Of a stretch of DNA of 32,879 nt, positions 1 to 7,970 are shown piece by piece; position 1 is the stretch's first letter; every line of letters begins with the position of its first letter. The translations under genes and the position numbers were made by a program. Origin of the DNA: Acidithiobacillus ferruginosus (GTDB lineage Bacteria; Pseudomonadota; Gammaproteobacteria; Acidithiobacillales; Acidithiobacillaceae); assembly GCF_018854495.1 (NCBI RefSeq), contig NZ_JABBDR010000134.1, positions 1 through 32,879 of the forward strand. The letters are read 5' to 3'. The notes beneath the pieces are model-generated. The model was not told where the DNA came from and ran no database searches. It saw only the letters and a list, made by a program, of their open reading frames with translations.

Positions 1-1
1 G

Positions 2-3000
2 CCCTACGTTTCACGGTCTTTGTCGCAGTCTTTGGGGGCGCCGGTGTTGGTACAGGGCATGCACCTGGGCTGGAATTGGGGACCATCGCTGGAACTCGCG
101 ACGTTGCGGGTGGGTACGCCGTCCCGGCCCGAACTGACGCTGCAAGGGGTACATCTGCGCCTTTTCGCCTTGCCCCTGCTATGGGGGGACTGGGTAGCCC
201 AGAATTTTAGCGTGGCAGACGGGGTGGTGTCTGTCGTTCAAACGGCCGACGGCTGGCGGGTGGCCGGGCAGAAGCCAGGGCCCAGTGGAAGGGCGCTGCC
301 ACTGGATCTGAACTGGGCACAGGTGGATGTGCGACACCTGACCGTGCAATGGCGCTCCCAGCCTCAGGCCGACCCTGTCCCCCTGCATGTACAGTGGCAG
401 AGCAGTGGCGGTTTGCGCCCGCAGATGCAGGTGCAGGTGCGCTGGTCACCCCAGGGTCTGTTGCGTTACACCGGCGCAATGCGCGGCATCTTCACGCGTC
501 CGGGGCGCTCCTCAGGCAGCGGTAAGTGGGTGTTGGAGTCGTTGCCCTTGTCCTGGCTCCATCCATTGGATACGCATCTGCCGGCGTTGACCGGAAGCAT
601 GAGCAGCCACGGGTATCTGCAGTGGCGTTATGGAGTGCCACGCCTGGCCAGCGGGCAATTTGTCCTGCACGACGCCGGGCTAAACGCCAGACAGTGGACA
701 CAAATCCATGGCCGTTTGCACTGGAATGGGACGGCTTCCTCCGGAACATTGCAGCTTGCCGACGTGACAGGACTTGCTGTACAGCCCCTGGCCGCGCGAT
801 TGGGGCTCGATTGGCGCCGTCGCCTGCAATGGCAGATAGAGGCGCCGCTGCTTCCCGCCGCACTCCTCTGGAGCGTGCCCGAGACGGCCCTGCCCGTCCC
901 TTTGCGCTGGATACCCCGGCAACAGTGGCAGGGTAGCTTGCGCAACCTGTACTTTCGCTCCCGCGGTGCTGGACACCAGGCTGCCGCCTGGCAGCTTCAG
1001 GCGGTACTGCGTGACATCGCCGTCTCGCCCCATGGAAACTGGTTTGGCGTGCAGGGTCTCAGCGGCGACGTCAGCCTTCGTCCAGAAGCTTTGCAGTTTC
1101 ATCTCGCGAGTCGGCAGTTCACCCTGGACTGGCCGCAACGTTTCGCGGCACCGCTGCGCCTGCGTGAAGTGTCCGCCCGAATCGTTGCCCAGAAAGCCGG
1201 TACCGACTGGTCGATTCGGGCCGATCCCATCGTGTTACAGGGGCCAGGTCACCTGCATGCCAGTGTGGCGCTGCAAGGTCGGGAACTGCGCCTGAGAGCC
1301 CGGCTCGACGATATGCCGGCGACGGCGATAGCCGATTTCGTACCCCGGACCGGCATCAGCCCGGCCCTGCGCCACTGGCTGTTGCAGGCCTTCCAGGCGG
1401 GATCCGTGCAGCATGCCGATCTGCAATGGCAGGGGCCATGGAACCACCTGCCGCGCCAGGCGCCGGGTGAGCATTTTTCCCTGCGGGCCGATTTTCGCCA
1501 CGTCACGCTGCATTATGCCCCGCACTGGCCGGTGGCATCGCAGATGAACGCACAACTCCTCTGGAGGGGAGACCATCTTTCCGTCCGGAGCCGCCAGGGT
1601 GACATTTTCGGGGTGCCGGTGGCTTCCGCCAGTGCCGATCTGGACCATCTGTTCGCGCCGCATACCTCGCCGTTGCAGATCACAGTGAATACGCCGGTCA
1701 CGCTCGAAAAAGTGCTGCCTTTTTTGCGGGCAACCCCCGTACTGGAAGGCAAGTCCGCAGCGGATATCCCCCTACACCTGACGGGTCAGGGGCAATTGCA
1801 ATTAGCCCTCAGCATCCCTTTCGGGCCGGAAAAGACTGCGGTGAATGGTCGGGTCGATGTCCATGACATGGGGATCGGCTGGGACGCCTGGCAGGCCACG
1901 GGTATGCAGGGGCCGATTTATTTCCAGCGGGACAACATTCAGGCCGGTGCGCTGAAAGGCATTTTTGCCGGTGGCCCGGTACAGGCGAGTTTGCGGGCCA
2001 GTCAACTGGAAACCGCGCCGCGGCTGGATTTTTCGCTGCAGGGTGCATTGCAGGCGGTGGATCTGCCCGTGCCGCAGCGCTGGCGTACGGCTTTTCGCGG
2101 TGCTGTGCCATATCAAGGTAGTGGTACGTTGCTGAACAACGAGTTACATTTTAAGGGTGGTGCGGATTTGCGCCAGACCCGCAGTGCCTTGCCGCAGCCT
2201 TTGAGCTGGGCATCGGGCAAGGGCGGAAACCTGACCTTGCAGGGTCAGGGTGATGTGACCCGTCATCTGCAGGCCGATTTGAGACTGCCGGTGGGGTCTG
2301 CCGTCCTGGCCTGGCAGCGGGGGCCATCGGTCTGGCGATGGCAGGCAGGAGCCGCACGCCTGGGTGGGGGAACCACCCCGTCGCTGCCCAAGACCGGATT
2401 TTCCCTTCGGGGCAGTGGCAACAGCTTCGCTGTATGGCCGTGGCTGAGTCTGCTGAAGAGTGAAGAGGATCGTGGTACATGGCCGGCAATCCGCTTCGAC
2501 CTGCATTGGCGGCACCTGCTGCTTTTTGAACAGGATTGGCCGGATGTGCGGATGCGCGGTCAGGTGGCGGCGGAGAAGCTGCATCTGCAATTGACCGGTC
2601 CCCAGGTGGCGGGTGCCCTGCAATATACGCGCGCGGTACCGCCGATGGATCCTGCGCAATTGCGCCTGGACATCCAGAAATTAAGCATCGCGGCGCCTTC
2701 ATCTCCTCAGGTTCCGCCCTCCGGTCTTCCGCAGACGCTGGGGGGAGCAACCGGCAGCCCGCTGGCGCTCCACGCTCATATCGCCCAACTCGATTGGCAT
2801 GGCCACAAGGTGCGGGACGTGCTGCTGGATGCCGGGCGATCGGCGACGGGCTGGAAGATCGCCATGATCAAAGGCGACTGGGCAGGCAGTCAATGGGATT
2901 TCAAGGGATCGTGGCAGGGCGCCGGGGCAGGTCAGTCGGCCTTTCAGGGGAATATCCGCAGCGACAATATTGCCCCCGTTCTGCAGGATATCGGTATGGA

Positions 3001-3541
3001 GACCCTGGACTACGGCCGCGCCGATTATGCGGGACAACTGTCCTGGCCGGGTGCGCCCTGGGATTTTTCGGTGGCGCGCGTCAGCGGCAACATCCAGTCA
3101 AAGCTGTGGAATGGTCGCCTCCGGAAACTGGGTACAGATATTTCCTGGCTCGTATTCCTCAATCCCACCACATTGTTCAAAGACGTGATCACCTTTGATT
3201 ATCGCCCGCTCTTTGGCAGAGGACTGTTCTTTTCAAAGCTTTTTGCCGATTTCCAGTTACAGGACGGTGTCGCCCGTACCCACAATATGCTTCTTCGGTC
3301 CAGCGCTCTGGAAATGACGGGGCGCGGCGCCATCGATCTGGCGCATCAGTCCCTGGATATGGAACTGCAGGTCTACCCGCTGCAGAGTTTCGACCTGCTC
3401 CTCGGGCGTTTTCCCATACTGGGCCCCGCCCTCTTTGGGAAATCGGGTAAGGTGTTAGAATGGCATTATCAGGTTGACGGACCCTGGGGGCATCCCGAGG
3501 TGCGTGAGGTGCATGCACCGGCCACGGCCGGGAAGGACTGA
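2..3541 (+). CDS. yhdP: YhdP-family AsmA-like envelope protein, 5' end missing
   Basis: The reading frame is open from the first bases of the window, so the N-terminus, normally a short cytoplasmic stretch and one membrane segment, lies upstream. About 1,179 residues are visible; family members are about 1,200-1,300. The start of the visible part, with a GAPVLVQG-type motif followed by alternating hydrophobic beta-strand sequence, resembles the AsmA/DUF3971 region. The C-terminal part (from about residue 1010, with SKLWNGRLRKLG and GRGAIDLAHQ motifs) resembles the conserved AsmA_2-type end. The family forms long bridge-like periplasmic proteins implicated in phospholipid transport to the outer membrane; that role is family knowledge. 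It is followed after 4 nt by a nitrilase-family gene, an arrangement common in proteobacteria. An internal TTG at 20 is not a convincing start. Confidence 0.85.
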   Translation, partial: PYVSRSLSQSLGAPVLVQGMHLGWNWGPSLELATLRVGTPSRPELTLQGVHLRLFALPLLWGDWVAQNFSVADGVVSVVQTADGWRVAGQKPGPSGRALPLDLNWAQVDVRHLTVQWRSQPQADPVPLHVQWQSSGGLRPQMQVQVRWSPQGLLRYTGAMRGIFTRPGRSSGSGKWVLESLPLSWLHPLDTHLPALTGSMSSHGYLQWRYGVPRLASGQFVLHDAGLNARQWTQIHGRLHWNGTASSGTLQLADVTGLAVQPLAARLGLDWRRRLQWQIEAPLLPAALLWSVPETALPVPLRWIPRQQWQGSLRNLYFRSRGAGHQAAAWQLQAVLRDIAVSPHGNWFGVQGLSGDVSLRPEALQFHLASRQFTLDWPQRFAAPLRLREVSARIVAQKAGTDWSIRADPIVLQGPGHLHASVALQGRELRLRARLDDMPATAIADFVPRTGISPALRHWLLQAFQAGSVQHADLQWQGPWNHLPRQAPGEHFSLRADFRHVTLHYAPHWPVASQMNAQLLWRGDHLSVRSRQGDIFGVPVASASADLDHLFAPHTSPLQITVNTPVTLEKVLPFLRATPVLEGKSAADIPLHLTGQGQLQLALSIPFGPEKTAVNGRVDVHDMGIGWDAWQATGMQGPIYFQRDNIQAGALKGIFAGGPVQASLRASQLETAPRLDFSLQGALQAVDLPVPQRWRTAFRGAVPYQGSGTLLNNELHFKGGADLRQTRSALPQPLSWASGKGGNLTLQGQGDVTRHLQADLRLPVGSAVLAWQRGPSVWRWQAGAARLGGGTTPSLPKTGFSLRGSGNSFAVWPWLSLLKSEEDRGTWPAIRFDLHWRHLLLFEQDWPDVRMRGQVAAEKLHLQLTGPQVAGALQYTRAVPPMDPAQLRLDIQKLSIAAPSSPQVPPSGLPQTLGGATGSPLALHAHIAQLDWHGHKVRDVLLDAGRSATGWKIAMIKGDWAGSQWDFKGSWQGAGAGQSAFQGNIRSDNIAPVLQDIGMETLDYGRADYAGQLSWPGAPWDFSVARVSGNIQSKLWNGRLRKLGTDISWLVFLNPTTLFKDVITFDYRPLFGRGLFFSKLFADFQLQDGVARTHNMLLRSSALEMTGRGAIDLAHQSLDMELQVYPLQSFDLLLGRFPILGPALFGKSGKVLEWHYQVDGPWGHPEVREVHAPATAGKD

Positions 3542-3545
3542 GACC

Positions 3546-4361
3546 ATGAAGGTGCGGGTTGCCGTAGTGCAGATGGTGTCCTCGGACGTAGTGGCGGAAA
3601 ACCTCGCCCGCGCTGGATCCCTGCTGGGGCAGGCGGCTGCGGGAGGCGCGGAGCTGGTACTCCTGCCCGAAAATTTTGCCCTGATGGGGCGCGATGAAGA
3701 AGCCAAACTAGCCATCATGGAGAGGGATGGGGATGGCCCGATCCAGTCTTGGCTCGCGGCACAGGCACAGCGCCTGGGCTTATGGCTGGTGGGGGGCAGT
3801 ATGCCTCTGGCCGCCGCTGACGGACGCTGTTATGCCGCCTGTCTAGTTTTCGACCCGACCGGACAACGCCAGGCACGTTATGACAAGATGCACCTCTTTG
3901 ACGTCGATCTGCCGGGTGGCGAAAGTTACCGGGAGTCTCGTACCATCGCTCCCGGCAGCAGTCCGGTGGCCGTGGCCACGCCCTGGGGGCGGCTGGGCCT
4001 CTCCATTTGCTATGACCTGCGTTTCCCGGAGTTGTACCGCAGCTACGCTGGGGCCGAACTGCTCGTCGTCCCCAGCGCCTTTACCAGGCAGACCGGTGCG
4101 GCGCACTGGGAGTGTCTGCTGCGGACCCGCGCCATCGAGAACCAGGCGTATGTGCTTGCCGCCGACCAGGGTGGTTTGCACGAGAACGGTCGCCAGACCT
4201 TTGGCGGCAGTATGATTGTCGATCCCTGGGGTCAGGTCCTGACCCGTCTGGATCAGGGCGAGGGGGTCGCGCTGGCCCAGGCGGACGGAGAATTTTTGCA
4301 GCGCTGCCGCAGTAATTTGCCCGCCCTGAGGCACGCCCGTCCGGCATTGTACGGCGACTGA
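3546..4361 (+). CDS. Carbon-nitrogen hydrolase (Nit-type amidase)
   Basis: The 271-residue protein is the usual length for the Nit/omega-amidase branch of the nitrilase superfamily. The catalytic triad is visible: Glu42 in LLPENFALMG, Lys114 in YDKMHLFDVD and Cys155 in SICYDLRFPELYR. The last motif is typical of Nit1/Nit2 enzymes, which hydrolyse deaminated glutathione or alpha-ketoglutaramate as metabolite repair. The substrate here is not resolved by sequence; deaminated glutathione amidase is the most likely reading. The ATG at 3546 lies 4 nt after the yhdP-like stop, so the two are probably cotranscribed. The next gene starts about 300 nt downstream. Confidence 0.9.
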   Translation: MKVRVAVVQMVSSDVVAENLARAGSLLGQAAAGGAELVLLPENFALMGRDEEAKLAIMERDGDGPIQSWLAAQAQRLGLWLVGGSMPLAAADGRCYAACLVFDPTGQRQARYDKMHLFDVDLPGGESYRESRTIAPGSSPVAVATPWGRLGLSICYDLRFPELYRSYAGAELLVVPSAFTRQTGAAHWECLLRTRAIENQAYVLAADQGGLHENGRQTFGGSMIVDPWGQVLTRLDQGEGVALAQADGEFLQRCRSNLPALRHARPALYGD

Positions 4362-4422
4362 CAGGCAATGCCCGCGTAACCCTGTTGTAAGGGTGACAGG
4401 ATCCACCGCAGCGCCGTGCGCC

Positions 4423-4444
4423 CTGTTTTGCCCTTGGCAAACAG
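4423..4444. other. Hairpin in the 298-nt gap after the amidase gene
   Basis: The gap 4362-4659 contains no ORF that looks coding. A strong stem of 9 base pairs with one bulged T and a 3-nt CTT loop forms at 4423-4444 (arms CTGTTT..GCC and GGC-AAACAG). A weaker ACCCT/AGGGT hairpin lies just before it, near 4380. Neither is followed by a T-run, so a classical intrinsic terminator is not supported. They may still end or process the upstream transcript. No clear promoter for the downstream ABC gene could be assigned. Confidence 0.4.
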
Positions 4445-4659
4445 ACCAGCTTGCCAAATTGAGCGTCTTCAAACCCCATCCGCTGCAAAGACCACGTATG
4501 GCTGGGCGGGCTTTATACCTGTCTGGGGAGCACCCATGCTATCCTCCCGGGCTTTACGGGCGGTGGCGATTGCCCGAGGATGGGTAAAATTTGCGGTGAG
4601 CGGGAGTTGGCAGATGAGGAGCGTATGAATGCTGAACAGGACTTCTTTGGAGATGGTGC

Positions 4660-6423
4660 ATGAAGCAGTTTAACGGCGCATTCTTTCGTGACCTGTGGCG
4701 GATGGTCAAGCCTTACTGGTGGCACTCCGAGGAGCGCTGGGTGGCGCGCGGGGTCTTTGCCTTCATCATTCTCCTCAATCTGTTCATGGTGTTTATTTCT
4801 TATCGCATCACGGAGTGGTACGCGGTGTTCTGGAACGCCCTGCAGCGCTTTGCAGTGAACGCCGCCTGGCACCAGATGCTGATCTTTCTGGGGCTGGCCA
4901 CTCTCTATATCATCGCCGCGGTCTCCCAGACCTTTTTTACCCAGATGCTGGAGATTCGCTGGCGACGCTGGCTGACGCGGCATTATCTGGATTCCTGGCT
5001 CGCCAAAAGTACCTTTTACCATATGCAGGTGCTGGGCGATGGTACCGATAACCCGGATCAGCGTATCAGCGAGGATCTGGCCAGTTTCACCGGGCAGACA
5101 CTCAACATCGTGATAGGCCTGCTCAGTTCCGCCACGACCCTCGCCGCCTTTGTGTTCATGCTTTGGAATTTGTCGGCCATGATCACCATTCCCTGGCAGG
5201 GGAGTGTCTATACCATCCCCGGTTATCTGGTCTGGGCGGCACTCATTTATTCGGTGTTCGGCACCATCCTCACCGCCCTCATCGGGCGGCCGCTGATCAG
5301 TCTGAACTTCAACCAGGAGCGTTATCAGGCGGATTTCCGTTTTAGTATGATGCGCCTGCGGGAGAATAGTGAAAGCATTGCCCTGTATGGCGGGGAAGCG
5401 GAGGAGCGTCACCACTTTCTGCAGCGGTTCGCCAACGTCTATGCCAACTACTGGCGGATTATCTGGCGGTCCATGCGTCTCAACTGGTGGGTGTCCGGTT
5501 ATGGTCAGGTGGCGATCATTTTCCCGATTCTGGTGAGCCTGCCCGCCTATTTTGTCAATAAAGCCATCGGCATCGGTGGCTTGCAGCAGATTGCCTCGGC
5601 TTTTGCCCAGGTGCAGGGCGCGCTGTCTTTCATCGTCAGCAGTTATGGCGGCCTCGCCAACTGGCACGCGGTCGTCGATCGTTTGCGTTTTTTTGAACAA
5701 TCGATGGACGAGGTGCGGGTCATCCGGGAGACCCATTACCAGATCGAGCACAAGGATGGTCCGCGGCTCATTGTGCAGGCCCTCAATGTGCGCCTGCCCG
5801 ATGGCCGGGAATTGATTCATCACCTGGATCTGGATGTGCGCCGCGGTGAGCGCCTGCTGATCATGGGTCCGTCAGGCGGAGGCAAAAGCACACTGATACG
5901 CGCTCTGGCCGGTATCTGGCCTTTTGGTGAGGGGGAGGTGGAACTGCCCCGAAGCGACCGCCCGCTCTTCCTGCCGCAGAAGCCGTATCTGCCCCTGGGT
6001 ACTTTGCGCGATGTACTGGTCTATCCCTTCGGGGTGCCCGGCGTCGAAGACGCCCGCCTGCAGCAGGTGCTCCATCTGGTCGGCATGGAGGCGTTGGCCG
6101 ACAAACTGGATGACGCCCGTTTGTGGTCTCATGTATTATCTCTAGGGGAGCAGCAGCGTCTGGCCTTTGCCCGTATTCTATTGCAAAAGCCGCAGTGGGT
6201 GTTTTTGGACGAGGCCAGTTCGGCACTGGATGAACCTGCCGAGGACGCGCTCTACCACATGCTTGTCGAGGAACTGCCGGAAACCGCCATCATCAGTGTC
6301 GGTCACCGCTCCAGCCTGTTGCGGTATCATGAGCATTGCCTGCATCTGCTGGGTGACGGATCCTGGCGTCTGGAGGCCGTCGTCCATCCCGTTCCCGGGG
6401 GGCAGCAGCCGGCACTGGCCTGA
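4660..6423 (+). CDS. SbmA/YddA-type ABC transporter, fused permease and ATPase
   Basis: A 587-residue half-transporter fusing an ABC_membrane_2 (SbmA/BacA-like) membrane domain to a nucleotide-binding domain. About six hydrophobic segments occupy residues 30-330. The motif RFSMMRLRENSESIALYGGE near residue 230 is characteristic of the YddA/ABCD subfamily. The ATPase carries Walker A GPSGGGKST (about 402-410), signature LSLGEQQR (about 492) and Walker B WVFLDEASSALD (about 512). The protein probably works as a homodimer in the inner membrane. The substrate is unknown; relatives move peptides, cobalamin or acyl-CoA-like molecules. The ATG at 4660 is preceded by GGAG at a good spacing. A thioredoxin-like gene follows 21 nt later. 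Confidence 0.88.
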   Translation: MKQFNGAFFRDLWRMVKPYWWHSEERWVARGVFAFIILLNLFMVFISYRITEWYAVFWNALQRFAVNAAWHQMLIFLGLATLYIIAAVSQTFFTQMLEIRWRRWLTRHYLDSWLAKSTFYHMQVLGDGTDNPDQRISEDLASFTGQTLNIVIGLLSSATTLAAFVFMLWNLSAMITIPWQGSVYTIPGYLVWAALIYSVFGTILTALIGRPLISLNFNQERYQADFRFSMMRLRENSESIALYGGEAEERHHFLQRFANVYANYWRIIWRSMRLNWWVSGYGQVAIIFPILVSLPAYFVNKAIGIGGLQQIASAFAQVQGALSFIVSSYGGLANWHAVVDRLRFFEQSMDEVRVIRETHYQIEHKDGPRLIVQALNVRLPDGRELIHHLDLDVRRGERLLIMGPSGGGKSTLIRALAGIWPFGEGEVELPRSDRPLFLPQKPYLPLGTLRDVLVYPFGVPGVEDARLQQVLHLVGMEALADKLDDARLWSHVLSLGEQQRLAFARILLQKPQWVFLDEASSALDEPAEDALYHMLVEELPETAIISVGHRSSLLRYHEHCLHLLGDGSWRLEAVVHPVPGGQQPALA

Positions 6424-6444
6424 AGATTCGAAAGGAGACCCAAC

Positions 6445-7020
6445 ATGGCTATGACCGCCAAAGAATTACCCATCGGGAGCAAACTGCCCGAATTTTGTCT
6501 GCCCGTCGGTGGCCAGGCGGGGCAGTGGTGCAGTGTGCAGGCGCAGGGCAAGCCCCTGCTGGTACTTTTTATCTGTAATCACTGTCCCTATGTGATCCAC
6601 ATCAGTAAACGCCTGGGTGAGCTGACGCGACAATGGCAGCAGCAGGGTGTGCAGGTGGTGGGTATCAACAGCAACGATGCCCGCACCTATCCGGAAGATG
6701 CGCCGGAAAAAATGCCCATCGAAGCCCGGCGTGCCGGGTACCATTTCCCCTATTTATTTGATGCAGAACAAGAGATTGCCAAGGCTTTTAATGCGGTGTG
6801 CACGCCGGATCTTTTTCTTTTTGATACTGCGGGCGGGTTGTTCTACCACGGTCAGTTCGATGCGAGTCGTCCCAGGAATGATCTGCCGGTGACCGGTGAA
6901 GACCTGTCTGCAGCCGTGGCTGCAGTGCTGGCAGGTGCCCAGCCCCCGGCCGAAGTGCTGCCCAGCATGGGCTGCAGTATCAAGTGGCGGCCGGGCAATG
7001 AGCCGGAGGGCTGGGTATGA
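6445..7020 (+). CDS. Thioredoxin-fold (AhpC/TSA-like) protein with a CNHC motif
   Basis: 191 residues with a redoxin fold. The sequence LFICNHCPYV places a CxxC pair at Cys44 and Cys47, in the position of a thioredoxin active site. An AxxTYPEDxPEKM stretch and VCTPDLFLFD further on match a widespread thioredoxin-like family that is annotated only generically. There is no signal peptide, so it is probably cytoplasmic. The start is supported by AAGGAG about 9 nt upstream, and the gene is probably cotranscribed with the ABC transporter. Whether it acts as reductase, peroxidase or something else cannot be told from sequence. Confidence 0.85.
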   Translation: MAMTAKELPIGSKLPEFCLPVGGQAGQWCSVQAQGKPLLVLFICNHCPYVIHISKRLGELTRQWQQQGVQVVGINSNDARTYPEDAPEKMPIEARRAGYHFPYLFDAEQEIAKAFNAVCTPDLFLFDTAGGLFYHGQFDASRPRNDLPVTGEDLSAAVAAVLAGAQPPAEVLPSMGCSIKWRPGNEPEGWV

Positions 7021-7043
7021 GTTGGACACCGGCCTCGCGCTAA

Positions 7044-7262
7044 TCAGTGAAGAATGGTCTGTAGCAAGCTGCCGGGCGTTTCCTGCCGCTTTGCGGCAAA
7101 GTGGTTAAGCCTGTGGCTTTGGCGCTGCCGGCGTAAACGCAGCAGGCGCTTTTGCAGCTCGCGTTTGATGCGCTGCCGCTCGTGGCCAGCCATAAAGGAT
7201 GTGTAACTCGGGAAGCTGCGTACCCGGCGTAAGGCGGCCAGAAGATTGGCGGTGCTGTCCAT
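7044..7262 (-). CDS. Small Arg-rich protein behind a sigma-54 promoter
   Basis: I do not recognise this 72-residue protein. It has 13 Arg and 3 Lys against 4 acidic residues, most of the basic ones in a predicted helix around residues 28-55 (RIKRELQKRLLRLRRQ). Such composition suggests nucleic-acid or membrane-surface binding, but that is inference. Two in-frame ATGs compete. The one at 7262 has GGAG ending 6 nt upstream and is preferred; the one at 7274 would give 76 residues with no clear Shine-Dalgarno. A near-consensus sigma-54 promoter ends 43 nt upstream of the preferred start. The gene converges on the thioredoxin-like gene with 23 nt between their ends. Confidence 0.6.
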   Translation of the reverse strand: MDSTANLLAALRRVRSFPSYTSFMAGHERQRIKRELQKRLLRLRRQRQSHRLNHFAAKRQETPGSLLQTILH

Positions 7263-7304
7263 GTCTGTCTCCATTGCGTTCCGGTGATGAATACGAATGG
7301 AGAA

Positions 7305-7320
7305 AGCAATAGTTGTGCCA
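7305..7320 (-). promoter_or_regulatory. Sigma-54 (-24/-12) promoter
   Basis: Read on the minus strand the sequence is TGGCACAACTATTGCT. The published sigma-54 consensus is TGGCACG-N4-TTGCW; only the seventh base differs. The GG (-25/-24) and GC (-13/-12) dinucleotides are separated by exactly 10 nt, as required. The predicted start of transcription near 7294 leaves a leader of about 32 nt before the small Arg-rich gene. Sigma-54 promoters need an enhancer-binding activator; candidate upstream dyads are TGTC/GACA at 7383-7400 and GGCAGC/GCTGCC at 7442-7462, both unproven. Confidence 0.7.
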
Positions 7321-7441
7321 CAAAAATAATCTATTAAAAACAAGGTGACGGCGTTCTTGCGCGGGTCGCCGGAATAAAAATCTGTCTCGTTTGGACGACA
7401 ATGCCCCGTAGCGGACGTATCAGGGCACGGGTATGTTCTCT

Positions 7442-7462
7442 GGCAGCGTTGTTTTTGCTGCC
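7442..7462. repeat. Inverted repeat GGCAGC-N9-GCTGCC
   Basis: Six-base perfect arms flank a 9-nt spacer, between the 3' end of lspA and the sigma-54 promoter. It lies about 120-140 bp upstream of the promoter core, a usual distance for an activator site. There is no T-run on the lspA-sense side, so it is a poor intrinsic terminator. Its role is undetermined. Confidence 0.35.
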
Positions 7463-7511
7463 CTAATCCTTGTTGCAAAAAGTCTCCATGATGGTTTGCC
7501 GCTGCTCTGGA

Positions 7512-7970
7512 TCAGTGCCGCCGGAAAGCATCGAGGACCAGTATCACGGCACCGATGGAGATGGCGCTGTCGGCGATGTTGAAGTAGGGCCAGTAGAGGC
7601 TGCCCCAGTGGGCGCCAATAAAATCGATCACATAGCCGAGGCGGATCCGGTCGATCAGGTTGCCGACCGCACCGCCGAGAATCAGGGCAAGGGATATGGC
7701 GGTCCAGGTGGCGCCGGGCTTGAGCCGACGCAGGATGGCGACGATGACCACCACCACCAGCAGGGCGACGCCGATGAGCAACCAGCGTTGCCAGCCCCCA
7801 GCCCCCGCCAGAAAACTGAAAGCGGCACCGGTGTTGTGTACGAGACGAAAATTGAGCAGCCCCGGAATGATGACAAGGCCCTGCCCCACCCGCCAGATGT
7901 GGCTCAGCCAGAGTTTGACGCCCTGATCCAGCAGGATGACCCCGAACGATAACCATAAATAGCGCAGCAT
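7512..7970 (-). CDS. lspA: Lipoprotein signal peptidase (signal peptidase II)
   Basis: A 152-residue, four-helix inner-membrane aspartyl protease that cleaves prolipoprotein signal peptides after lipidation of the cysteine. The family signature residues are present: Asp107 in GNLIDRI and Asp134 in FNIADSAIS are the catalytic pair, and Asn46 sits in the conserved NTGAAFS. The start at 7970 shares one base with the ileS stop (TGATG), which implies translational coupling. A longer in-frame extension upstream would run through ileS sequence and is rejected. It is the last gene of the murJ-to-lspA run. Confidence 0.96.
   Translation of the reverse strand: MLRYLWLSFGVILLDQGVKLWLSHIWRVGQGLVIIPGLLNFRLVHNTGAAFSFLAGAGGWQRWLLIGVALLVVVVIVAILRRLKPGATWTAISLALILGGAVGNLIDRIRLGYVIDFIGAHWGSLYWPYFNIADSAISIGAVILVLDAFRRH

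Noticed and set aside
4513..5823. 436-codon open frame on the minus strand
   Set aside because: Antisense to the ABC transporter gene, with a low-complexity His/Pro/Gly-rich translation and no ribosome binding site.
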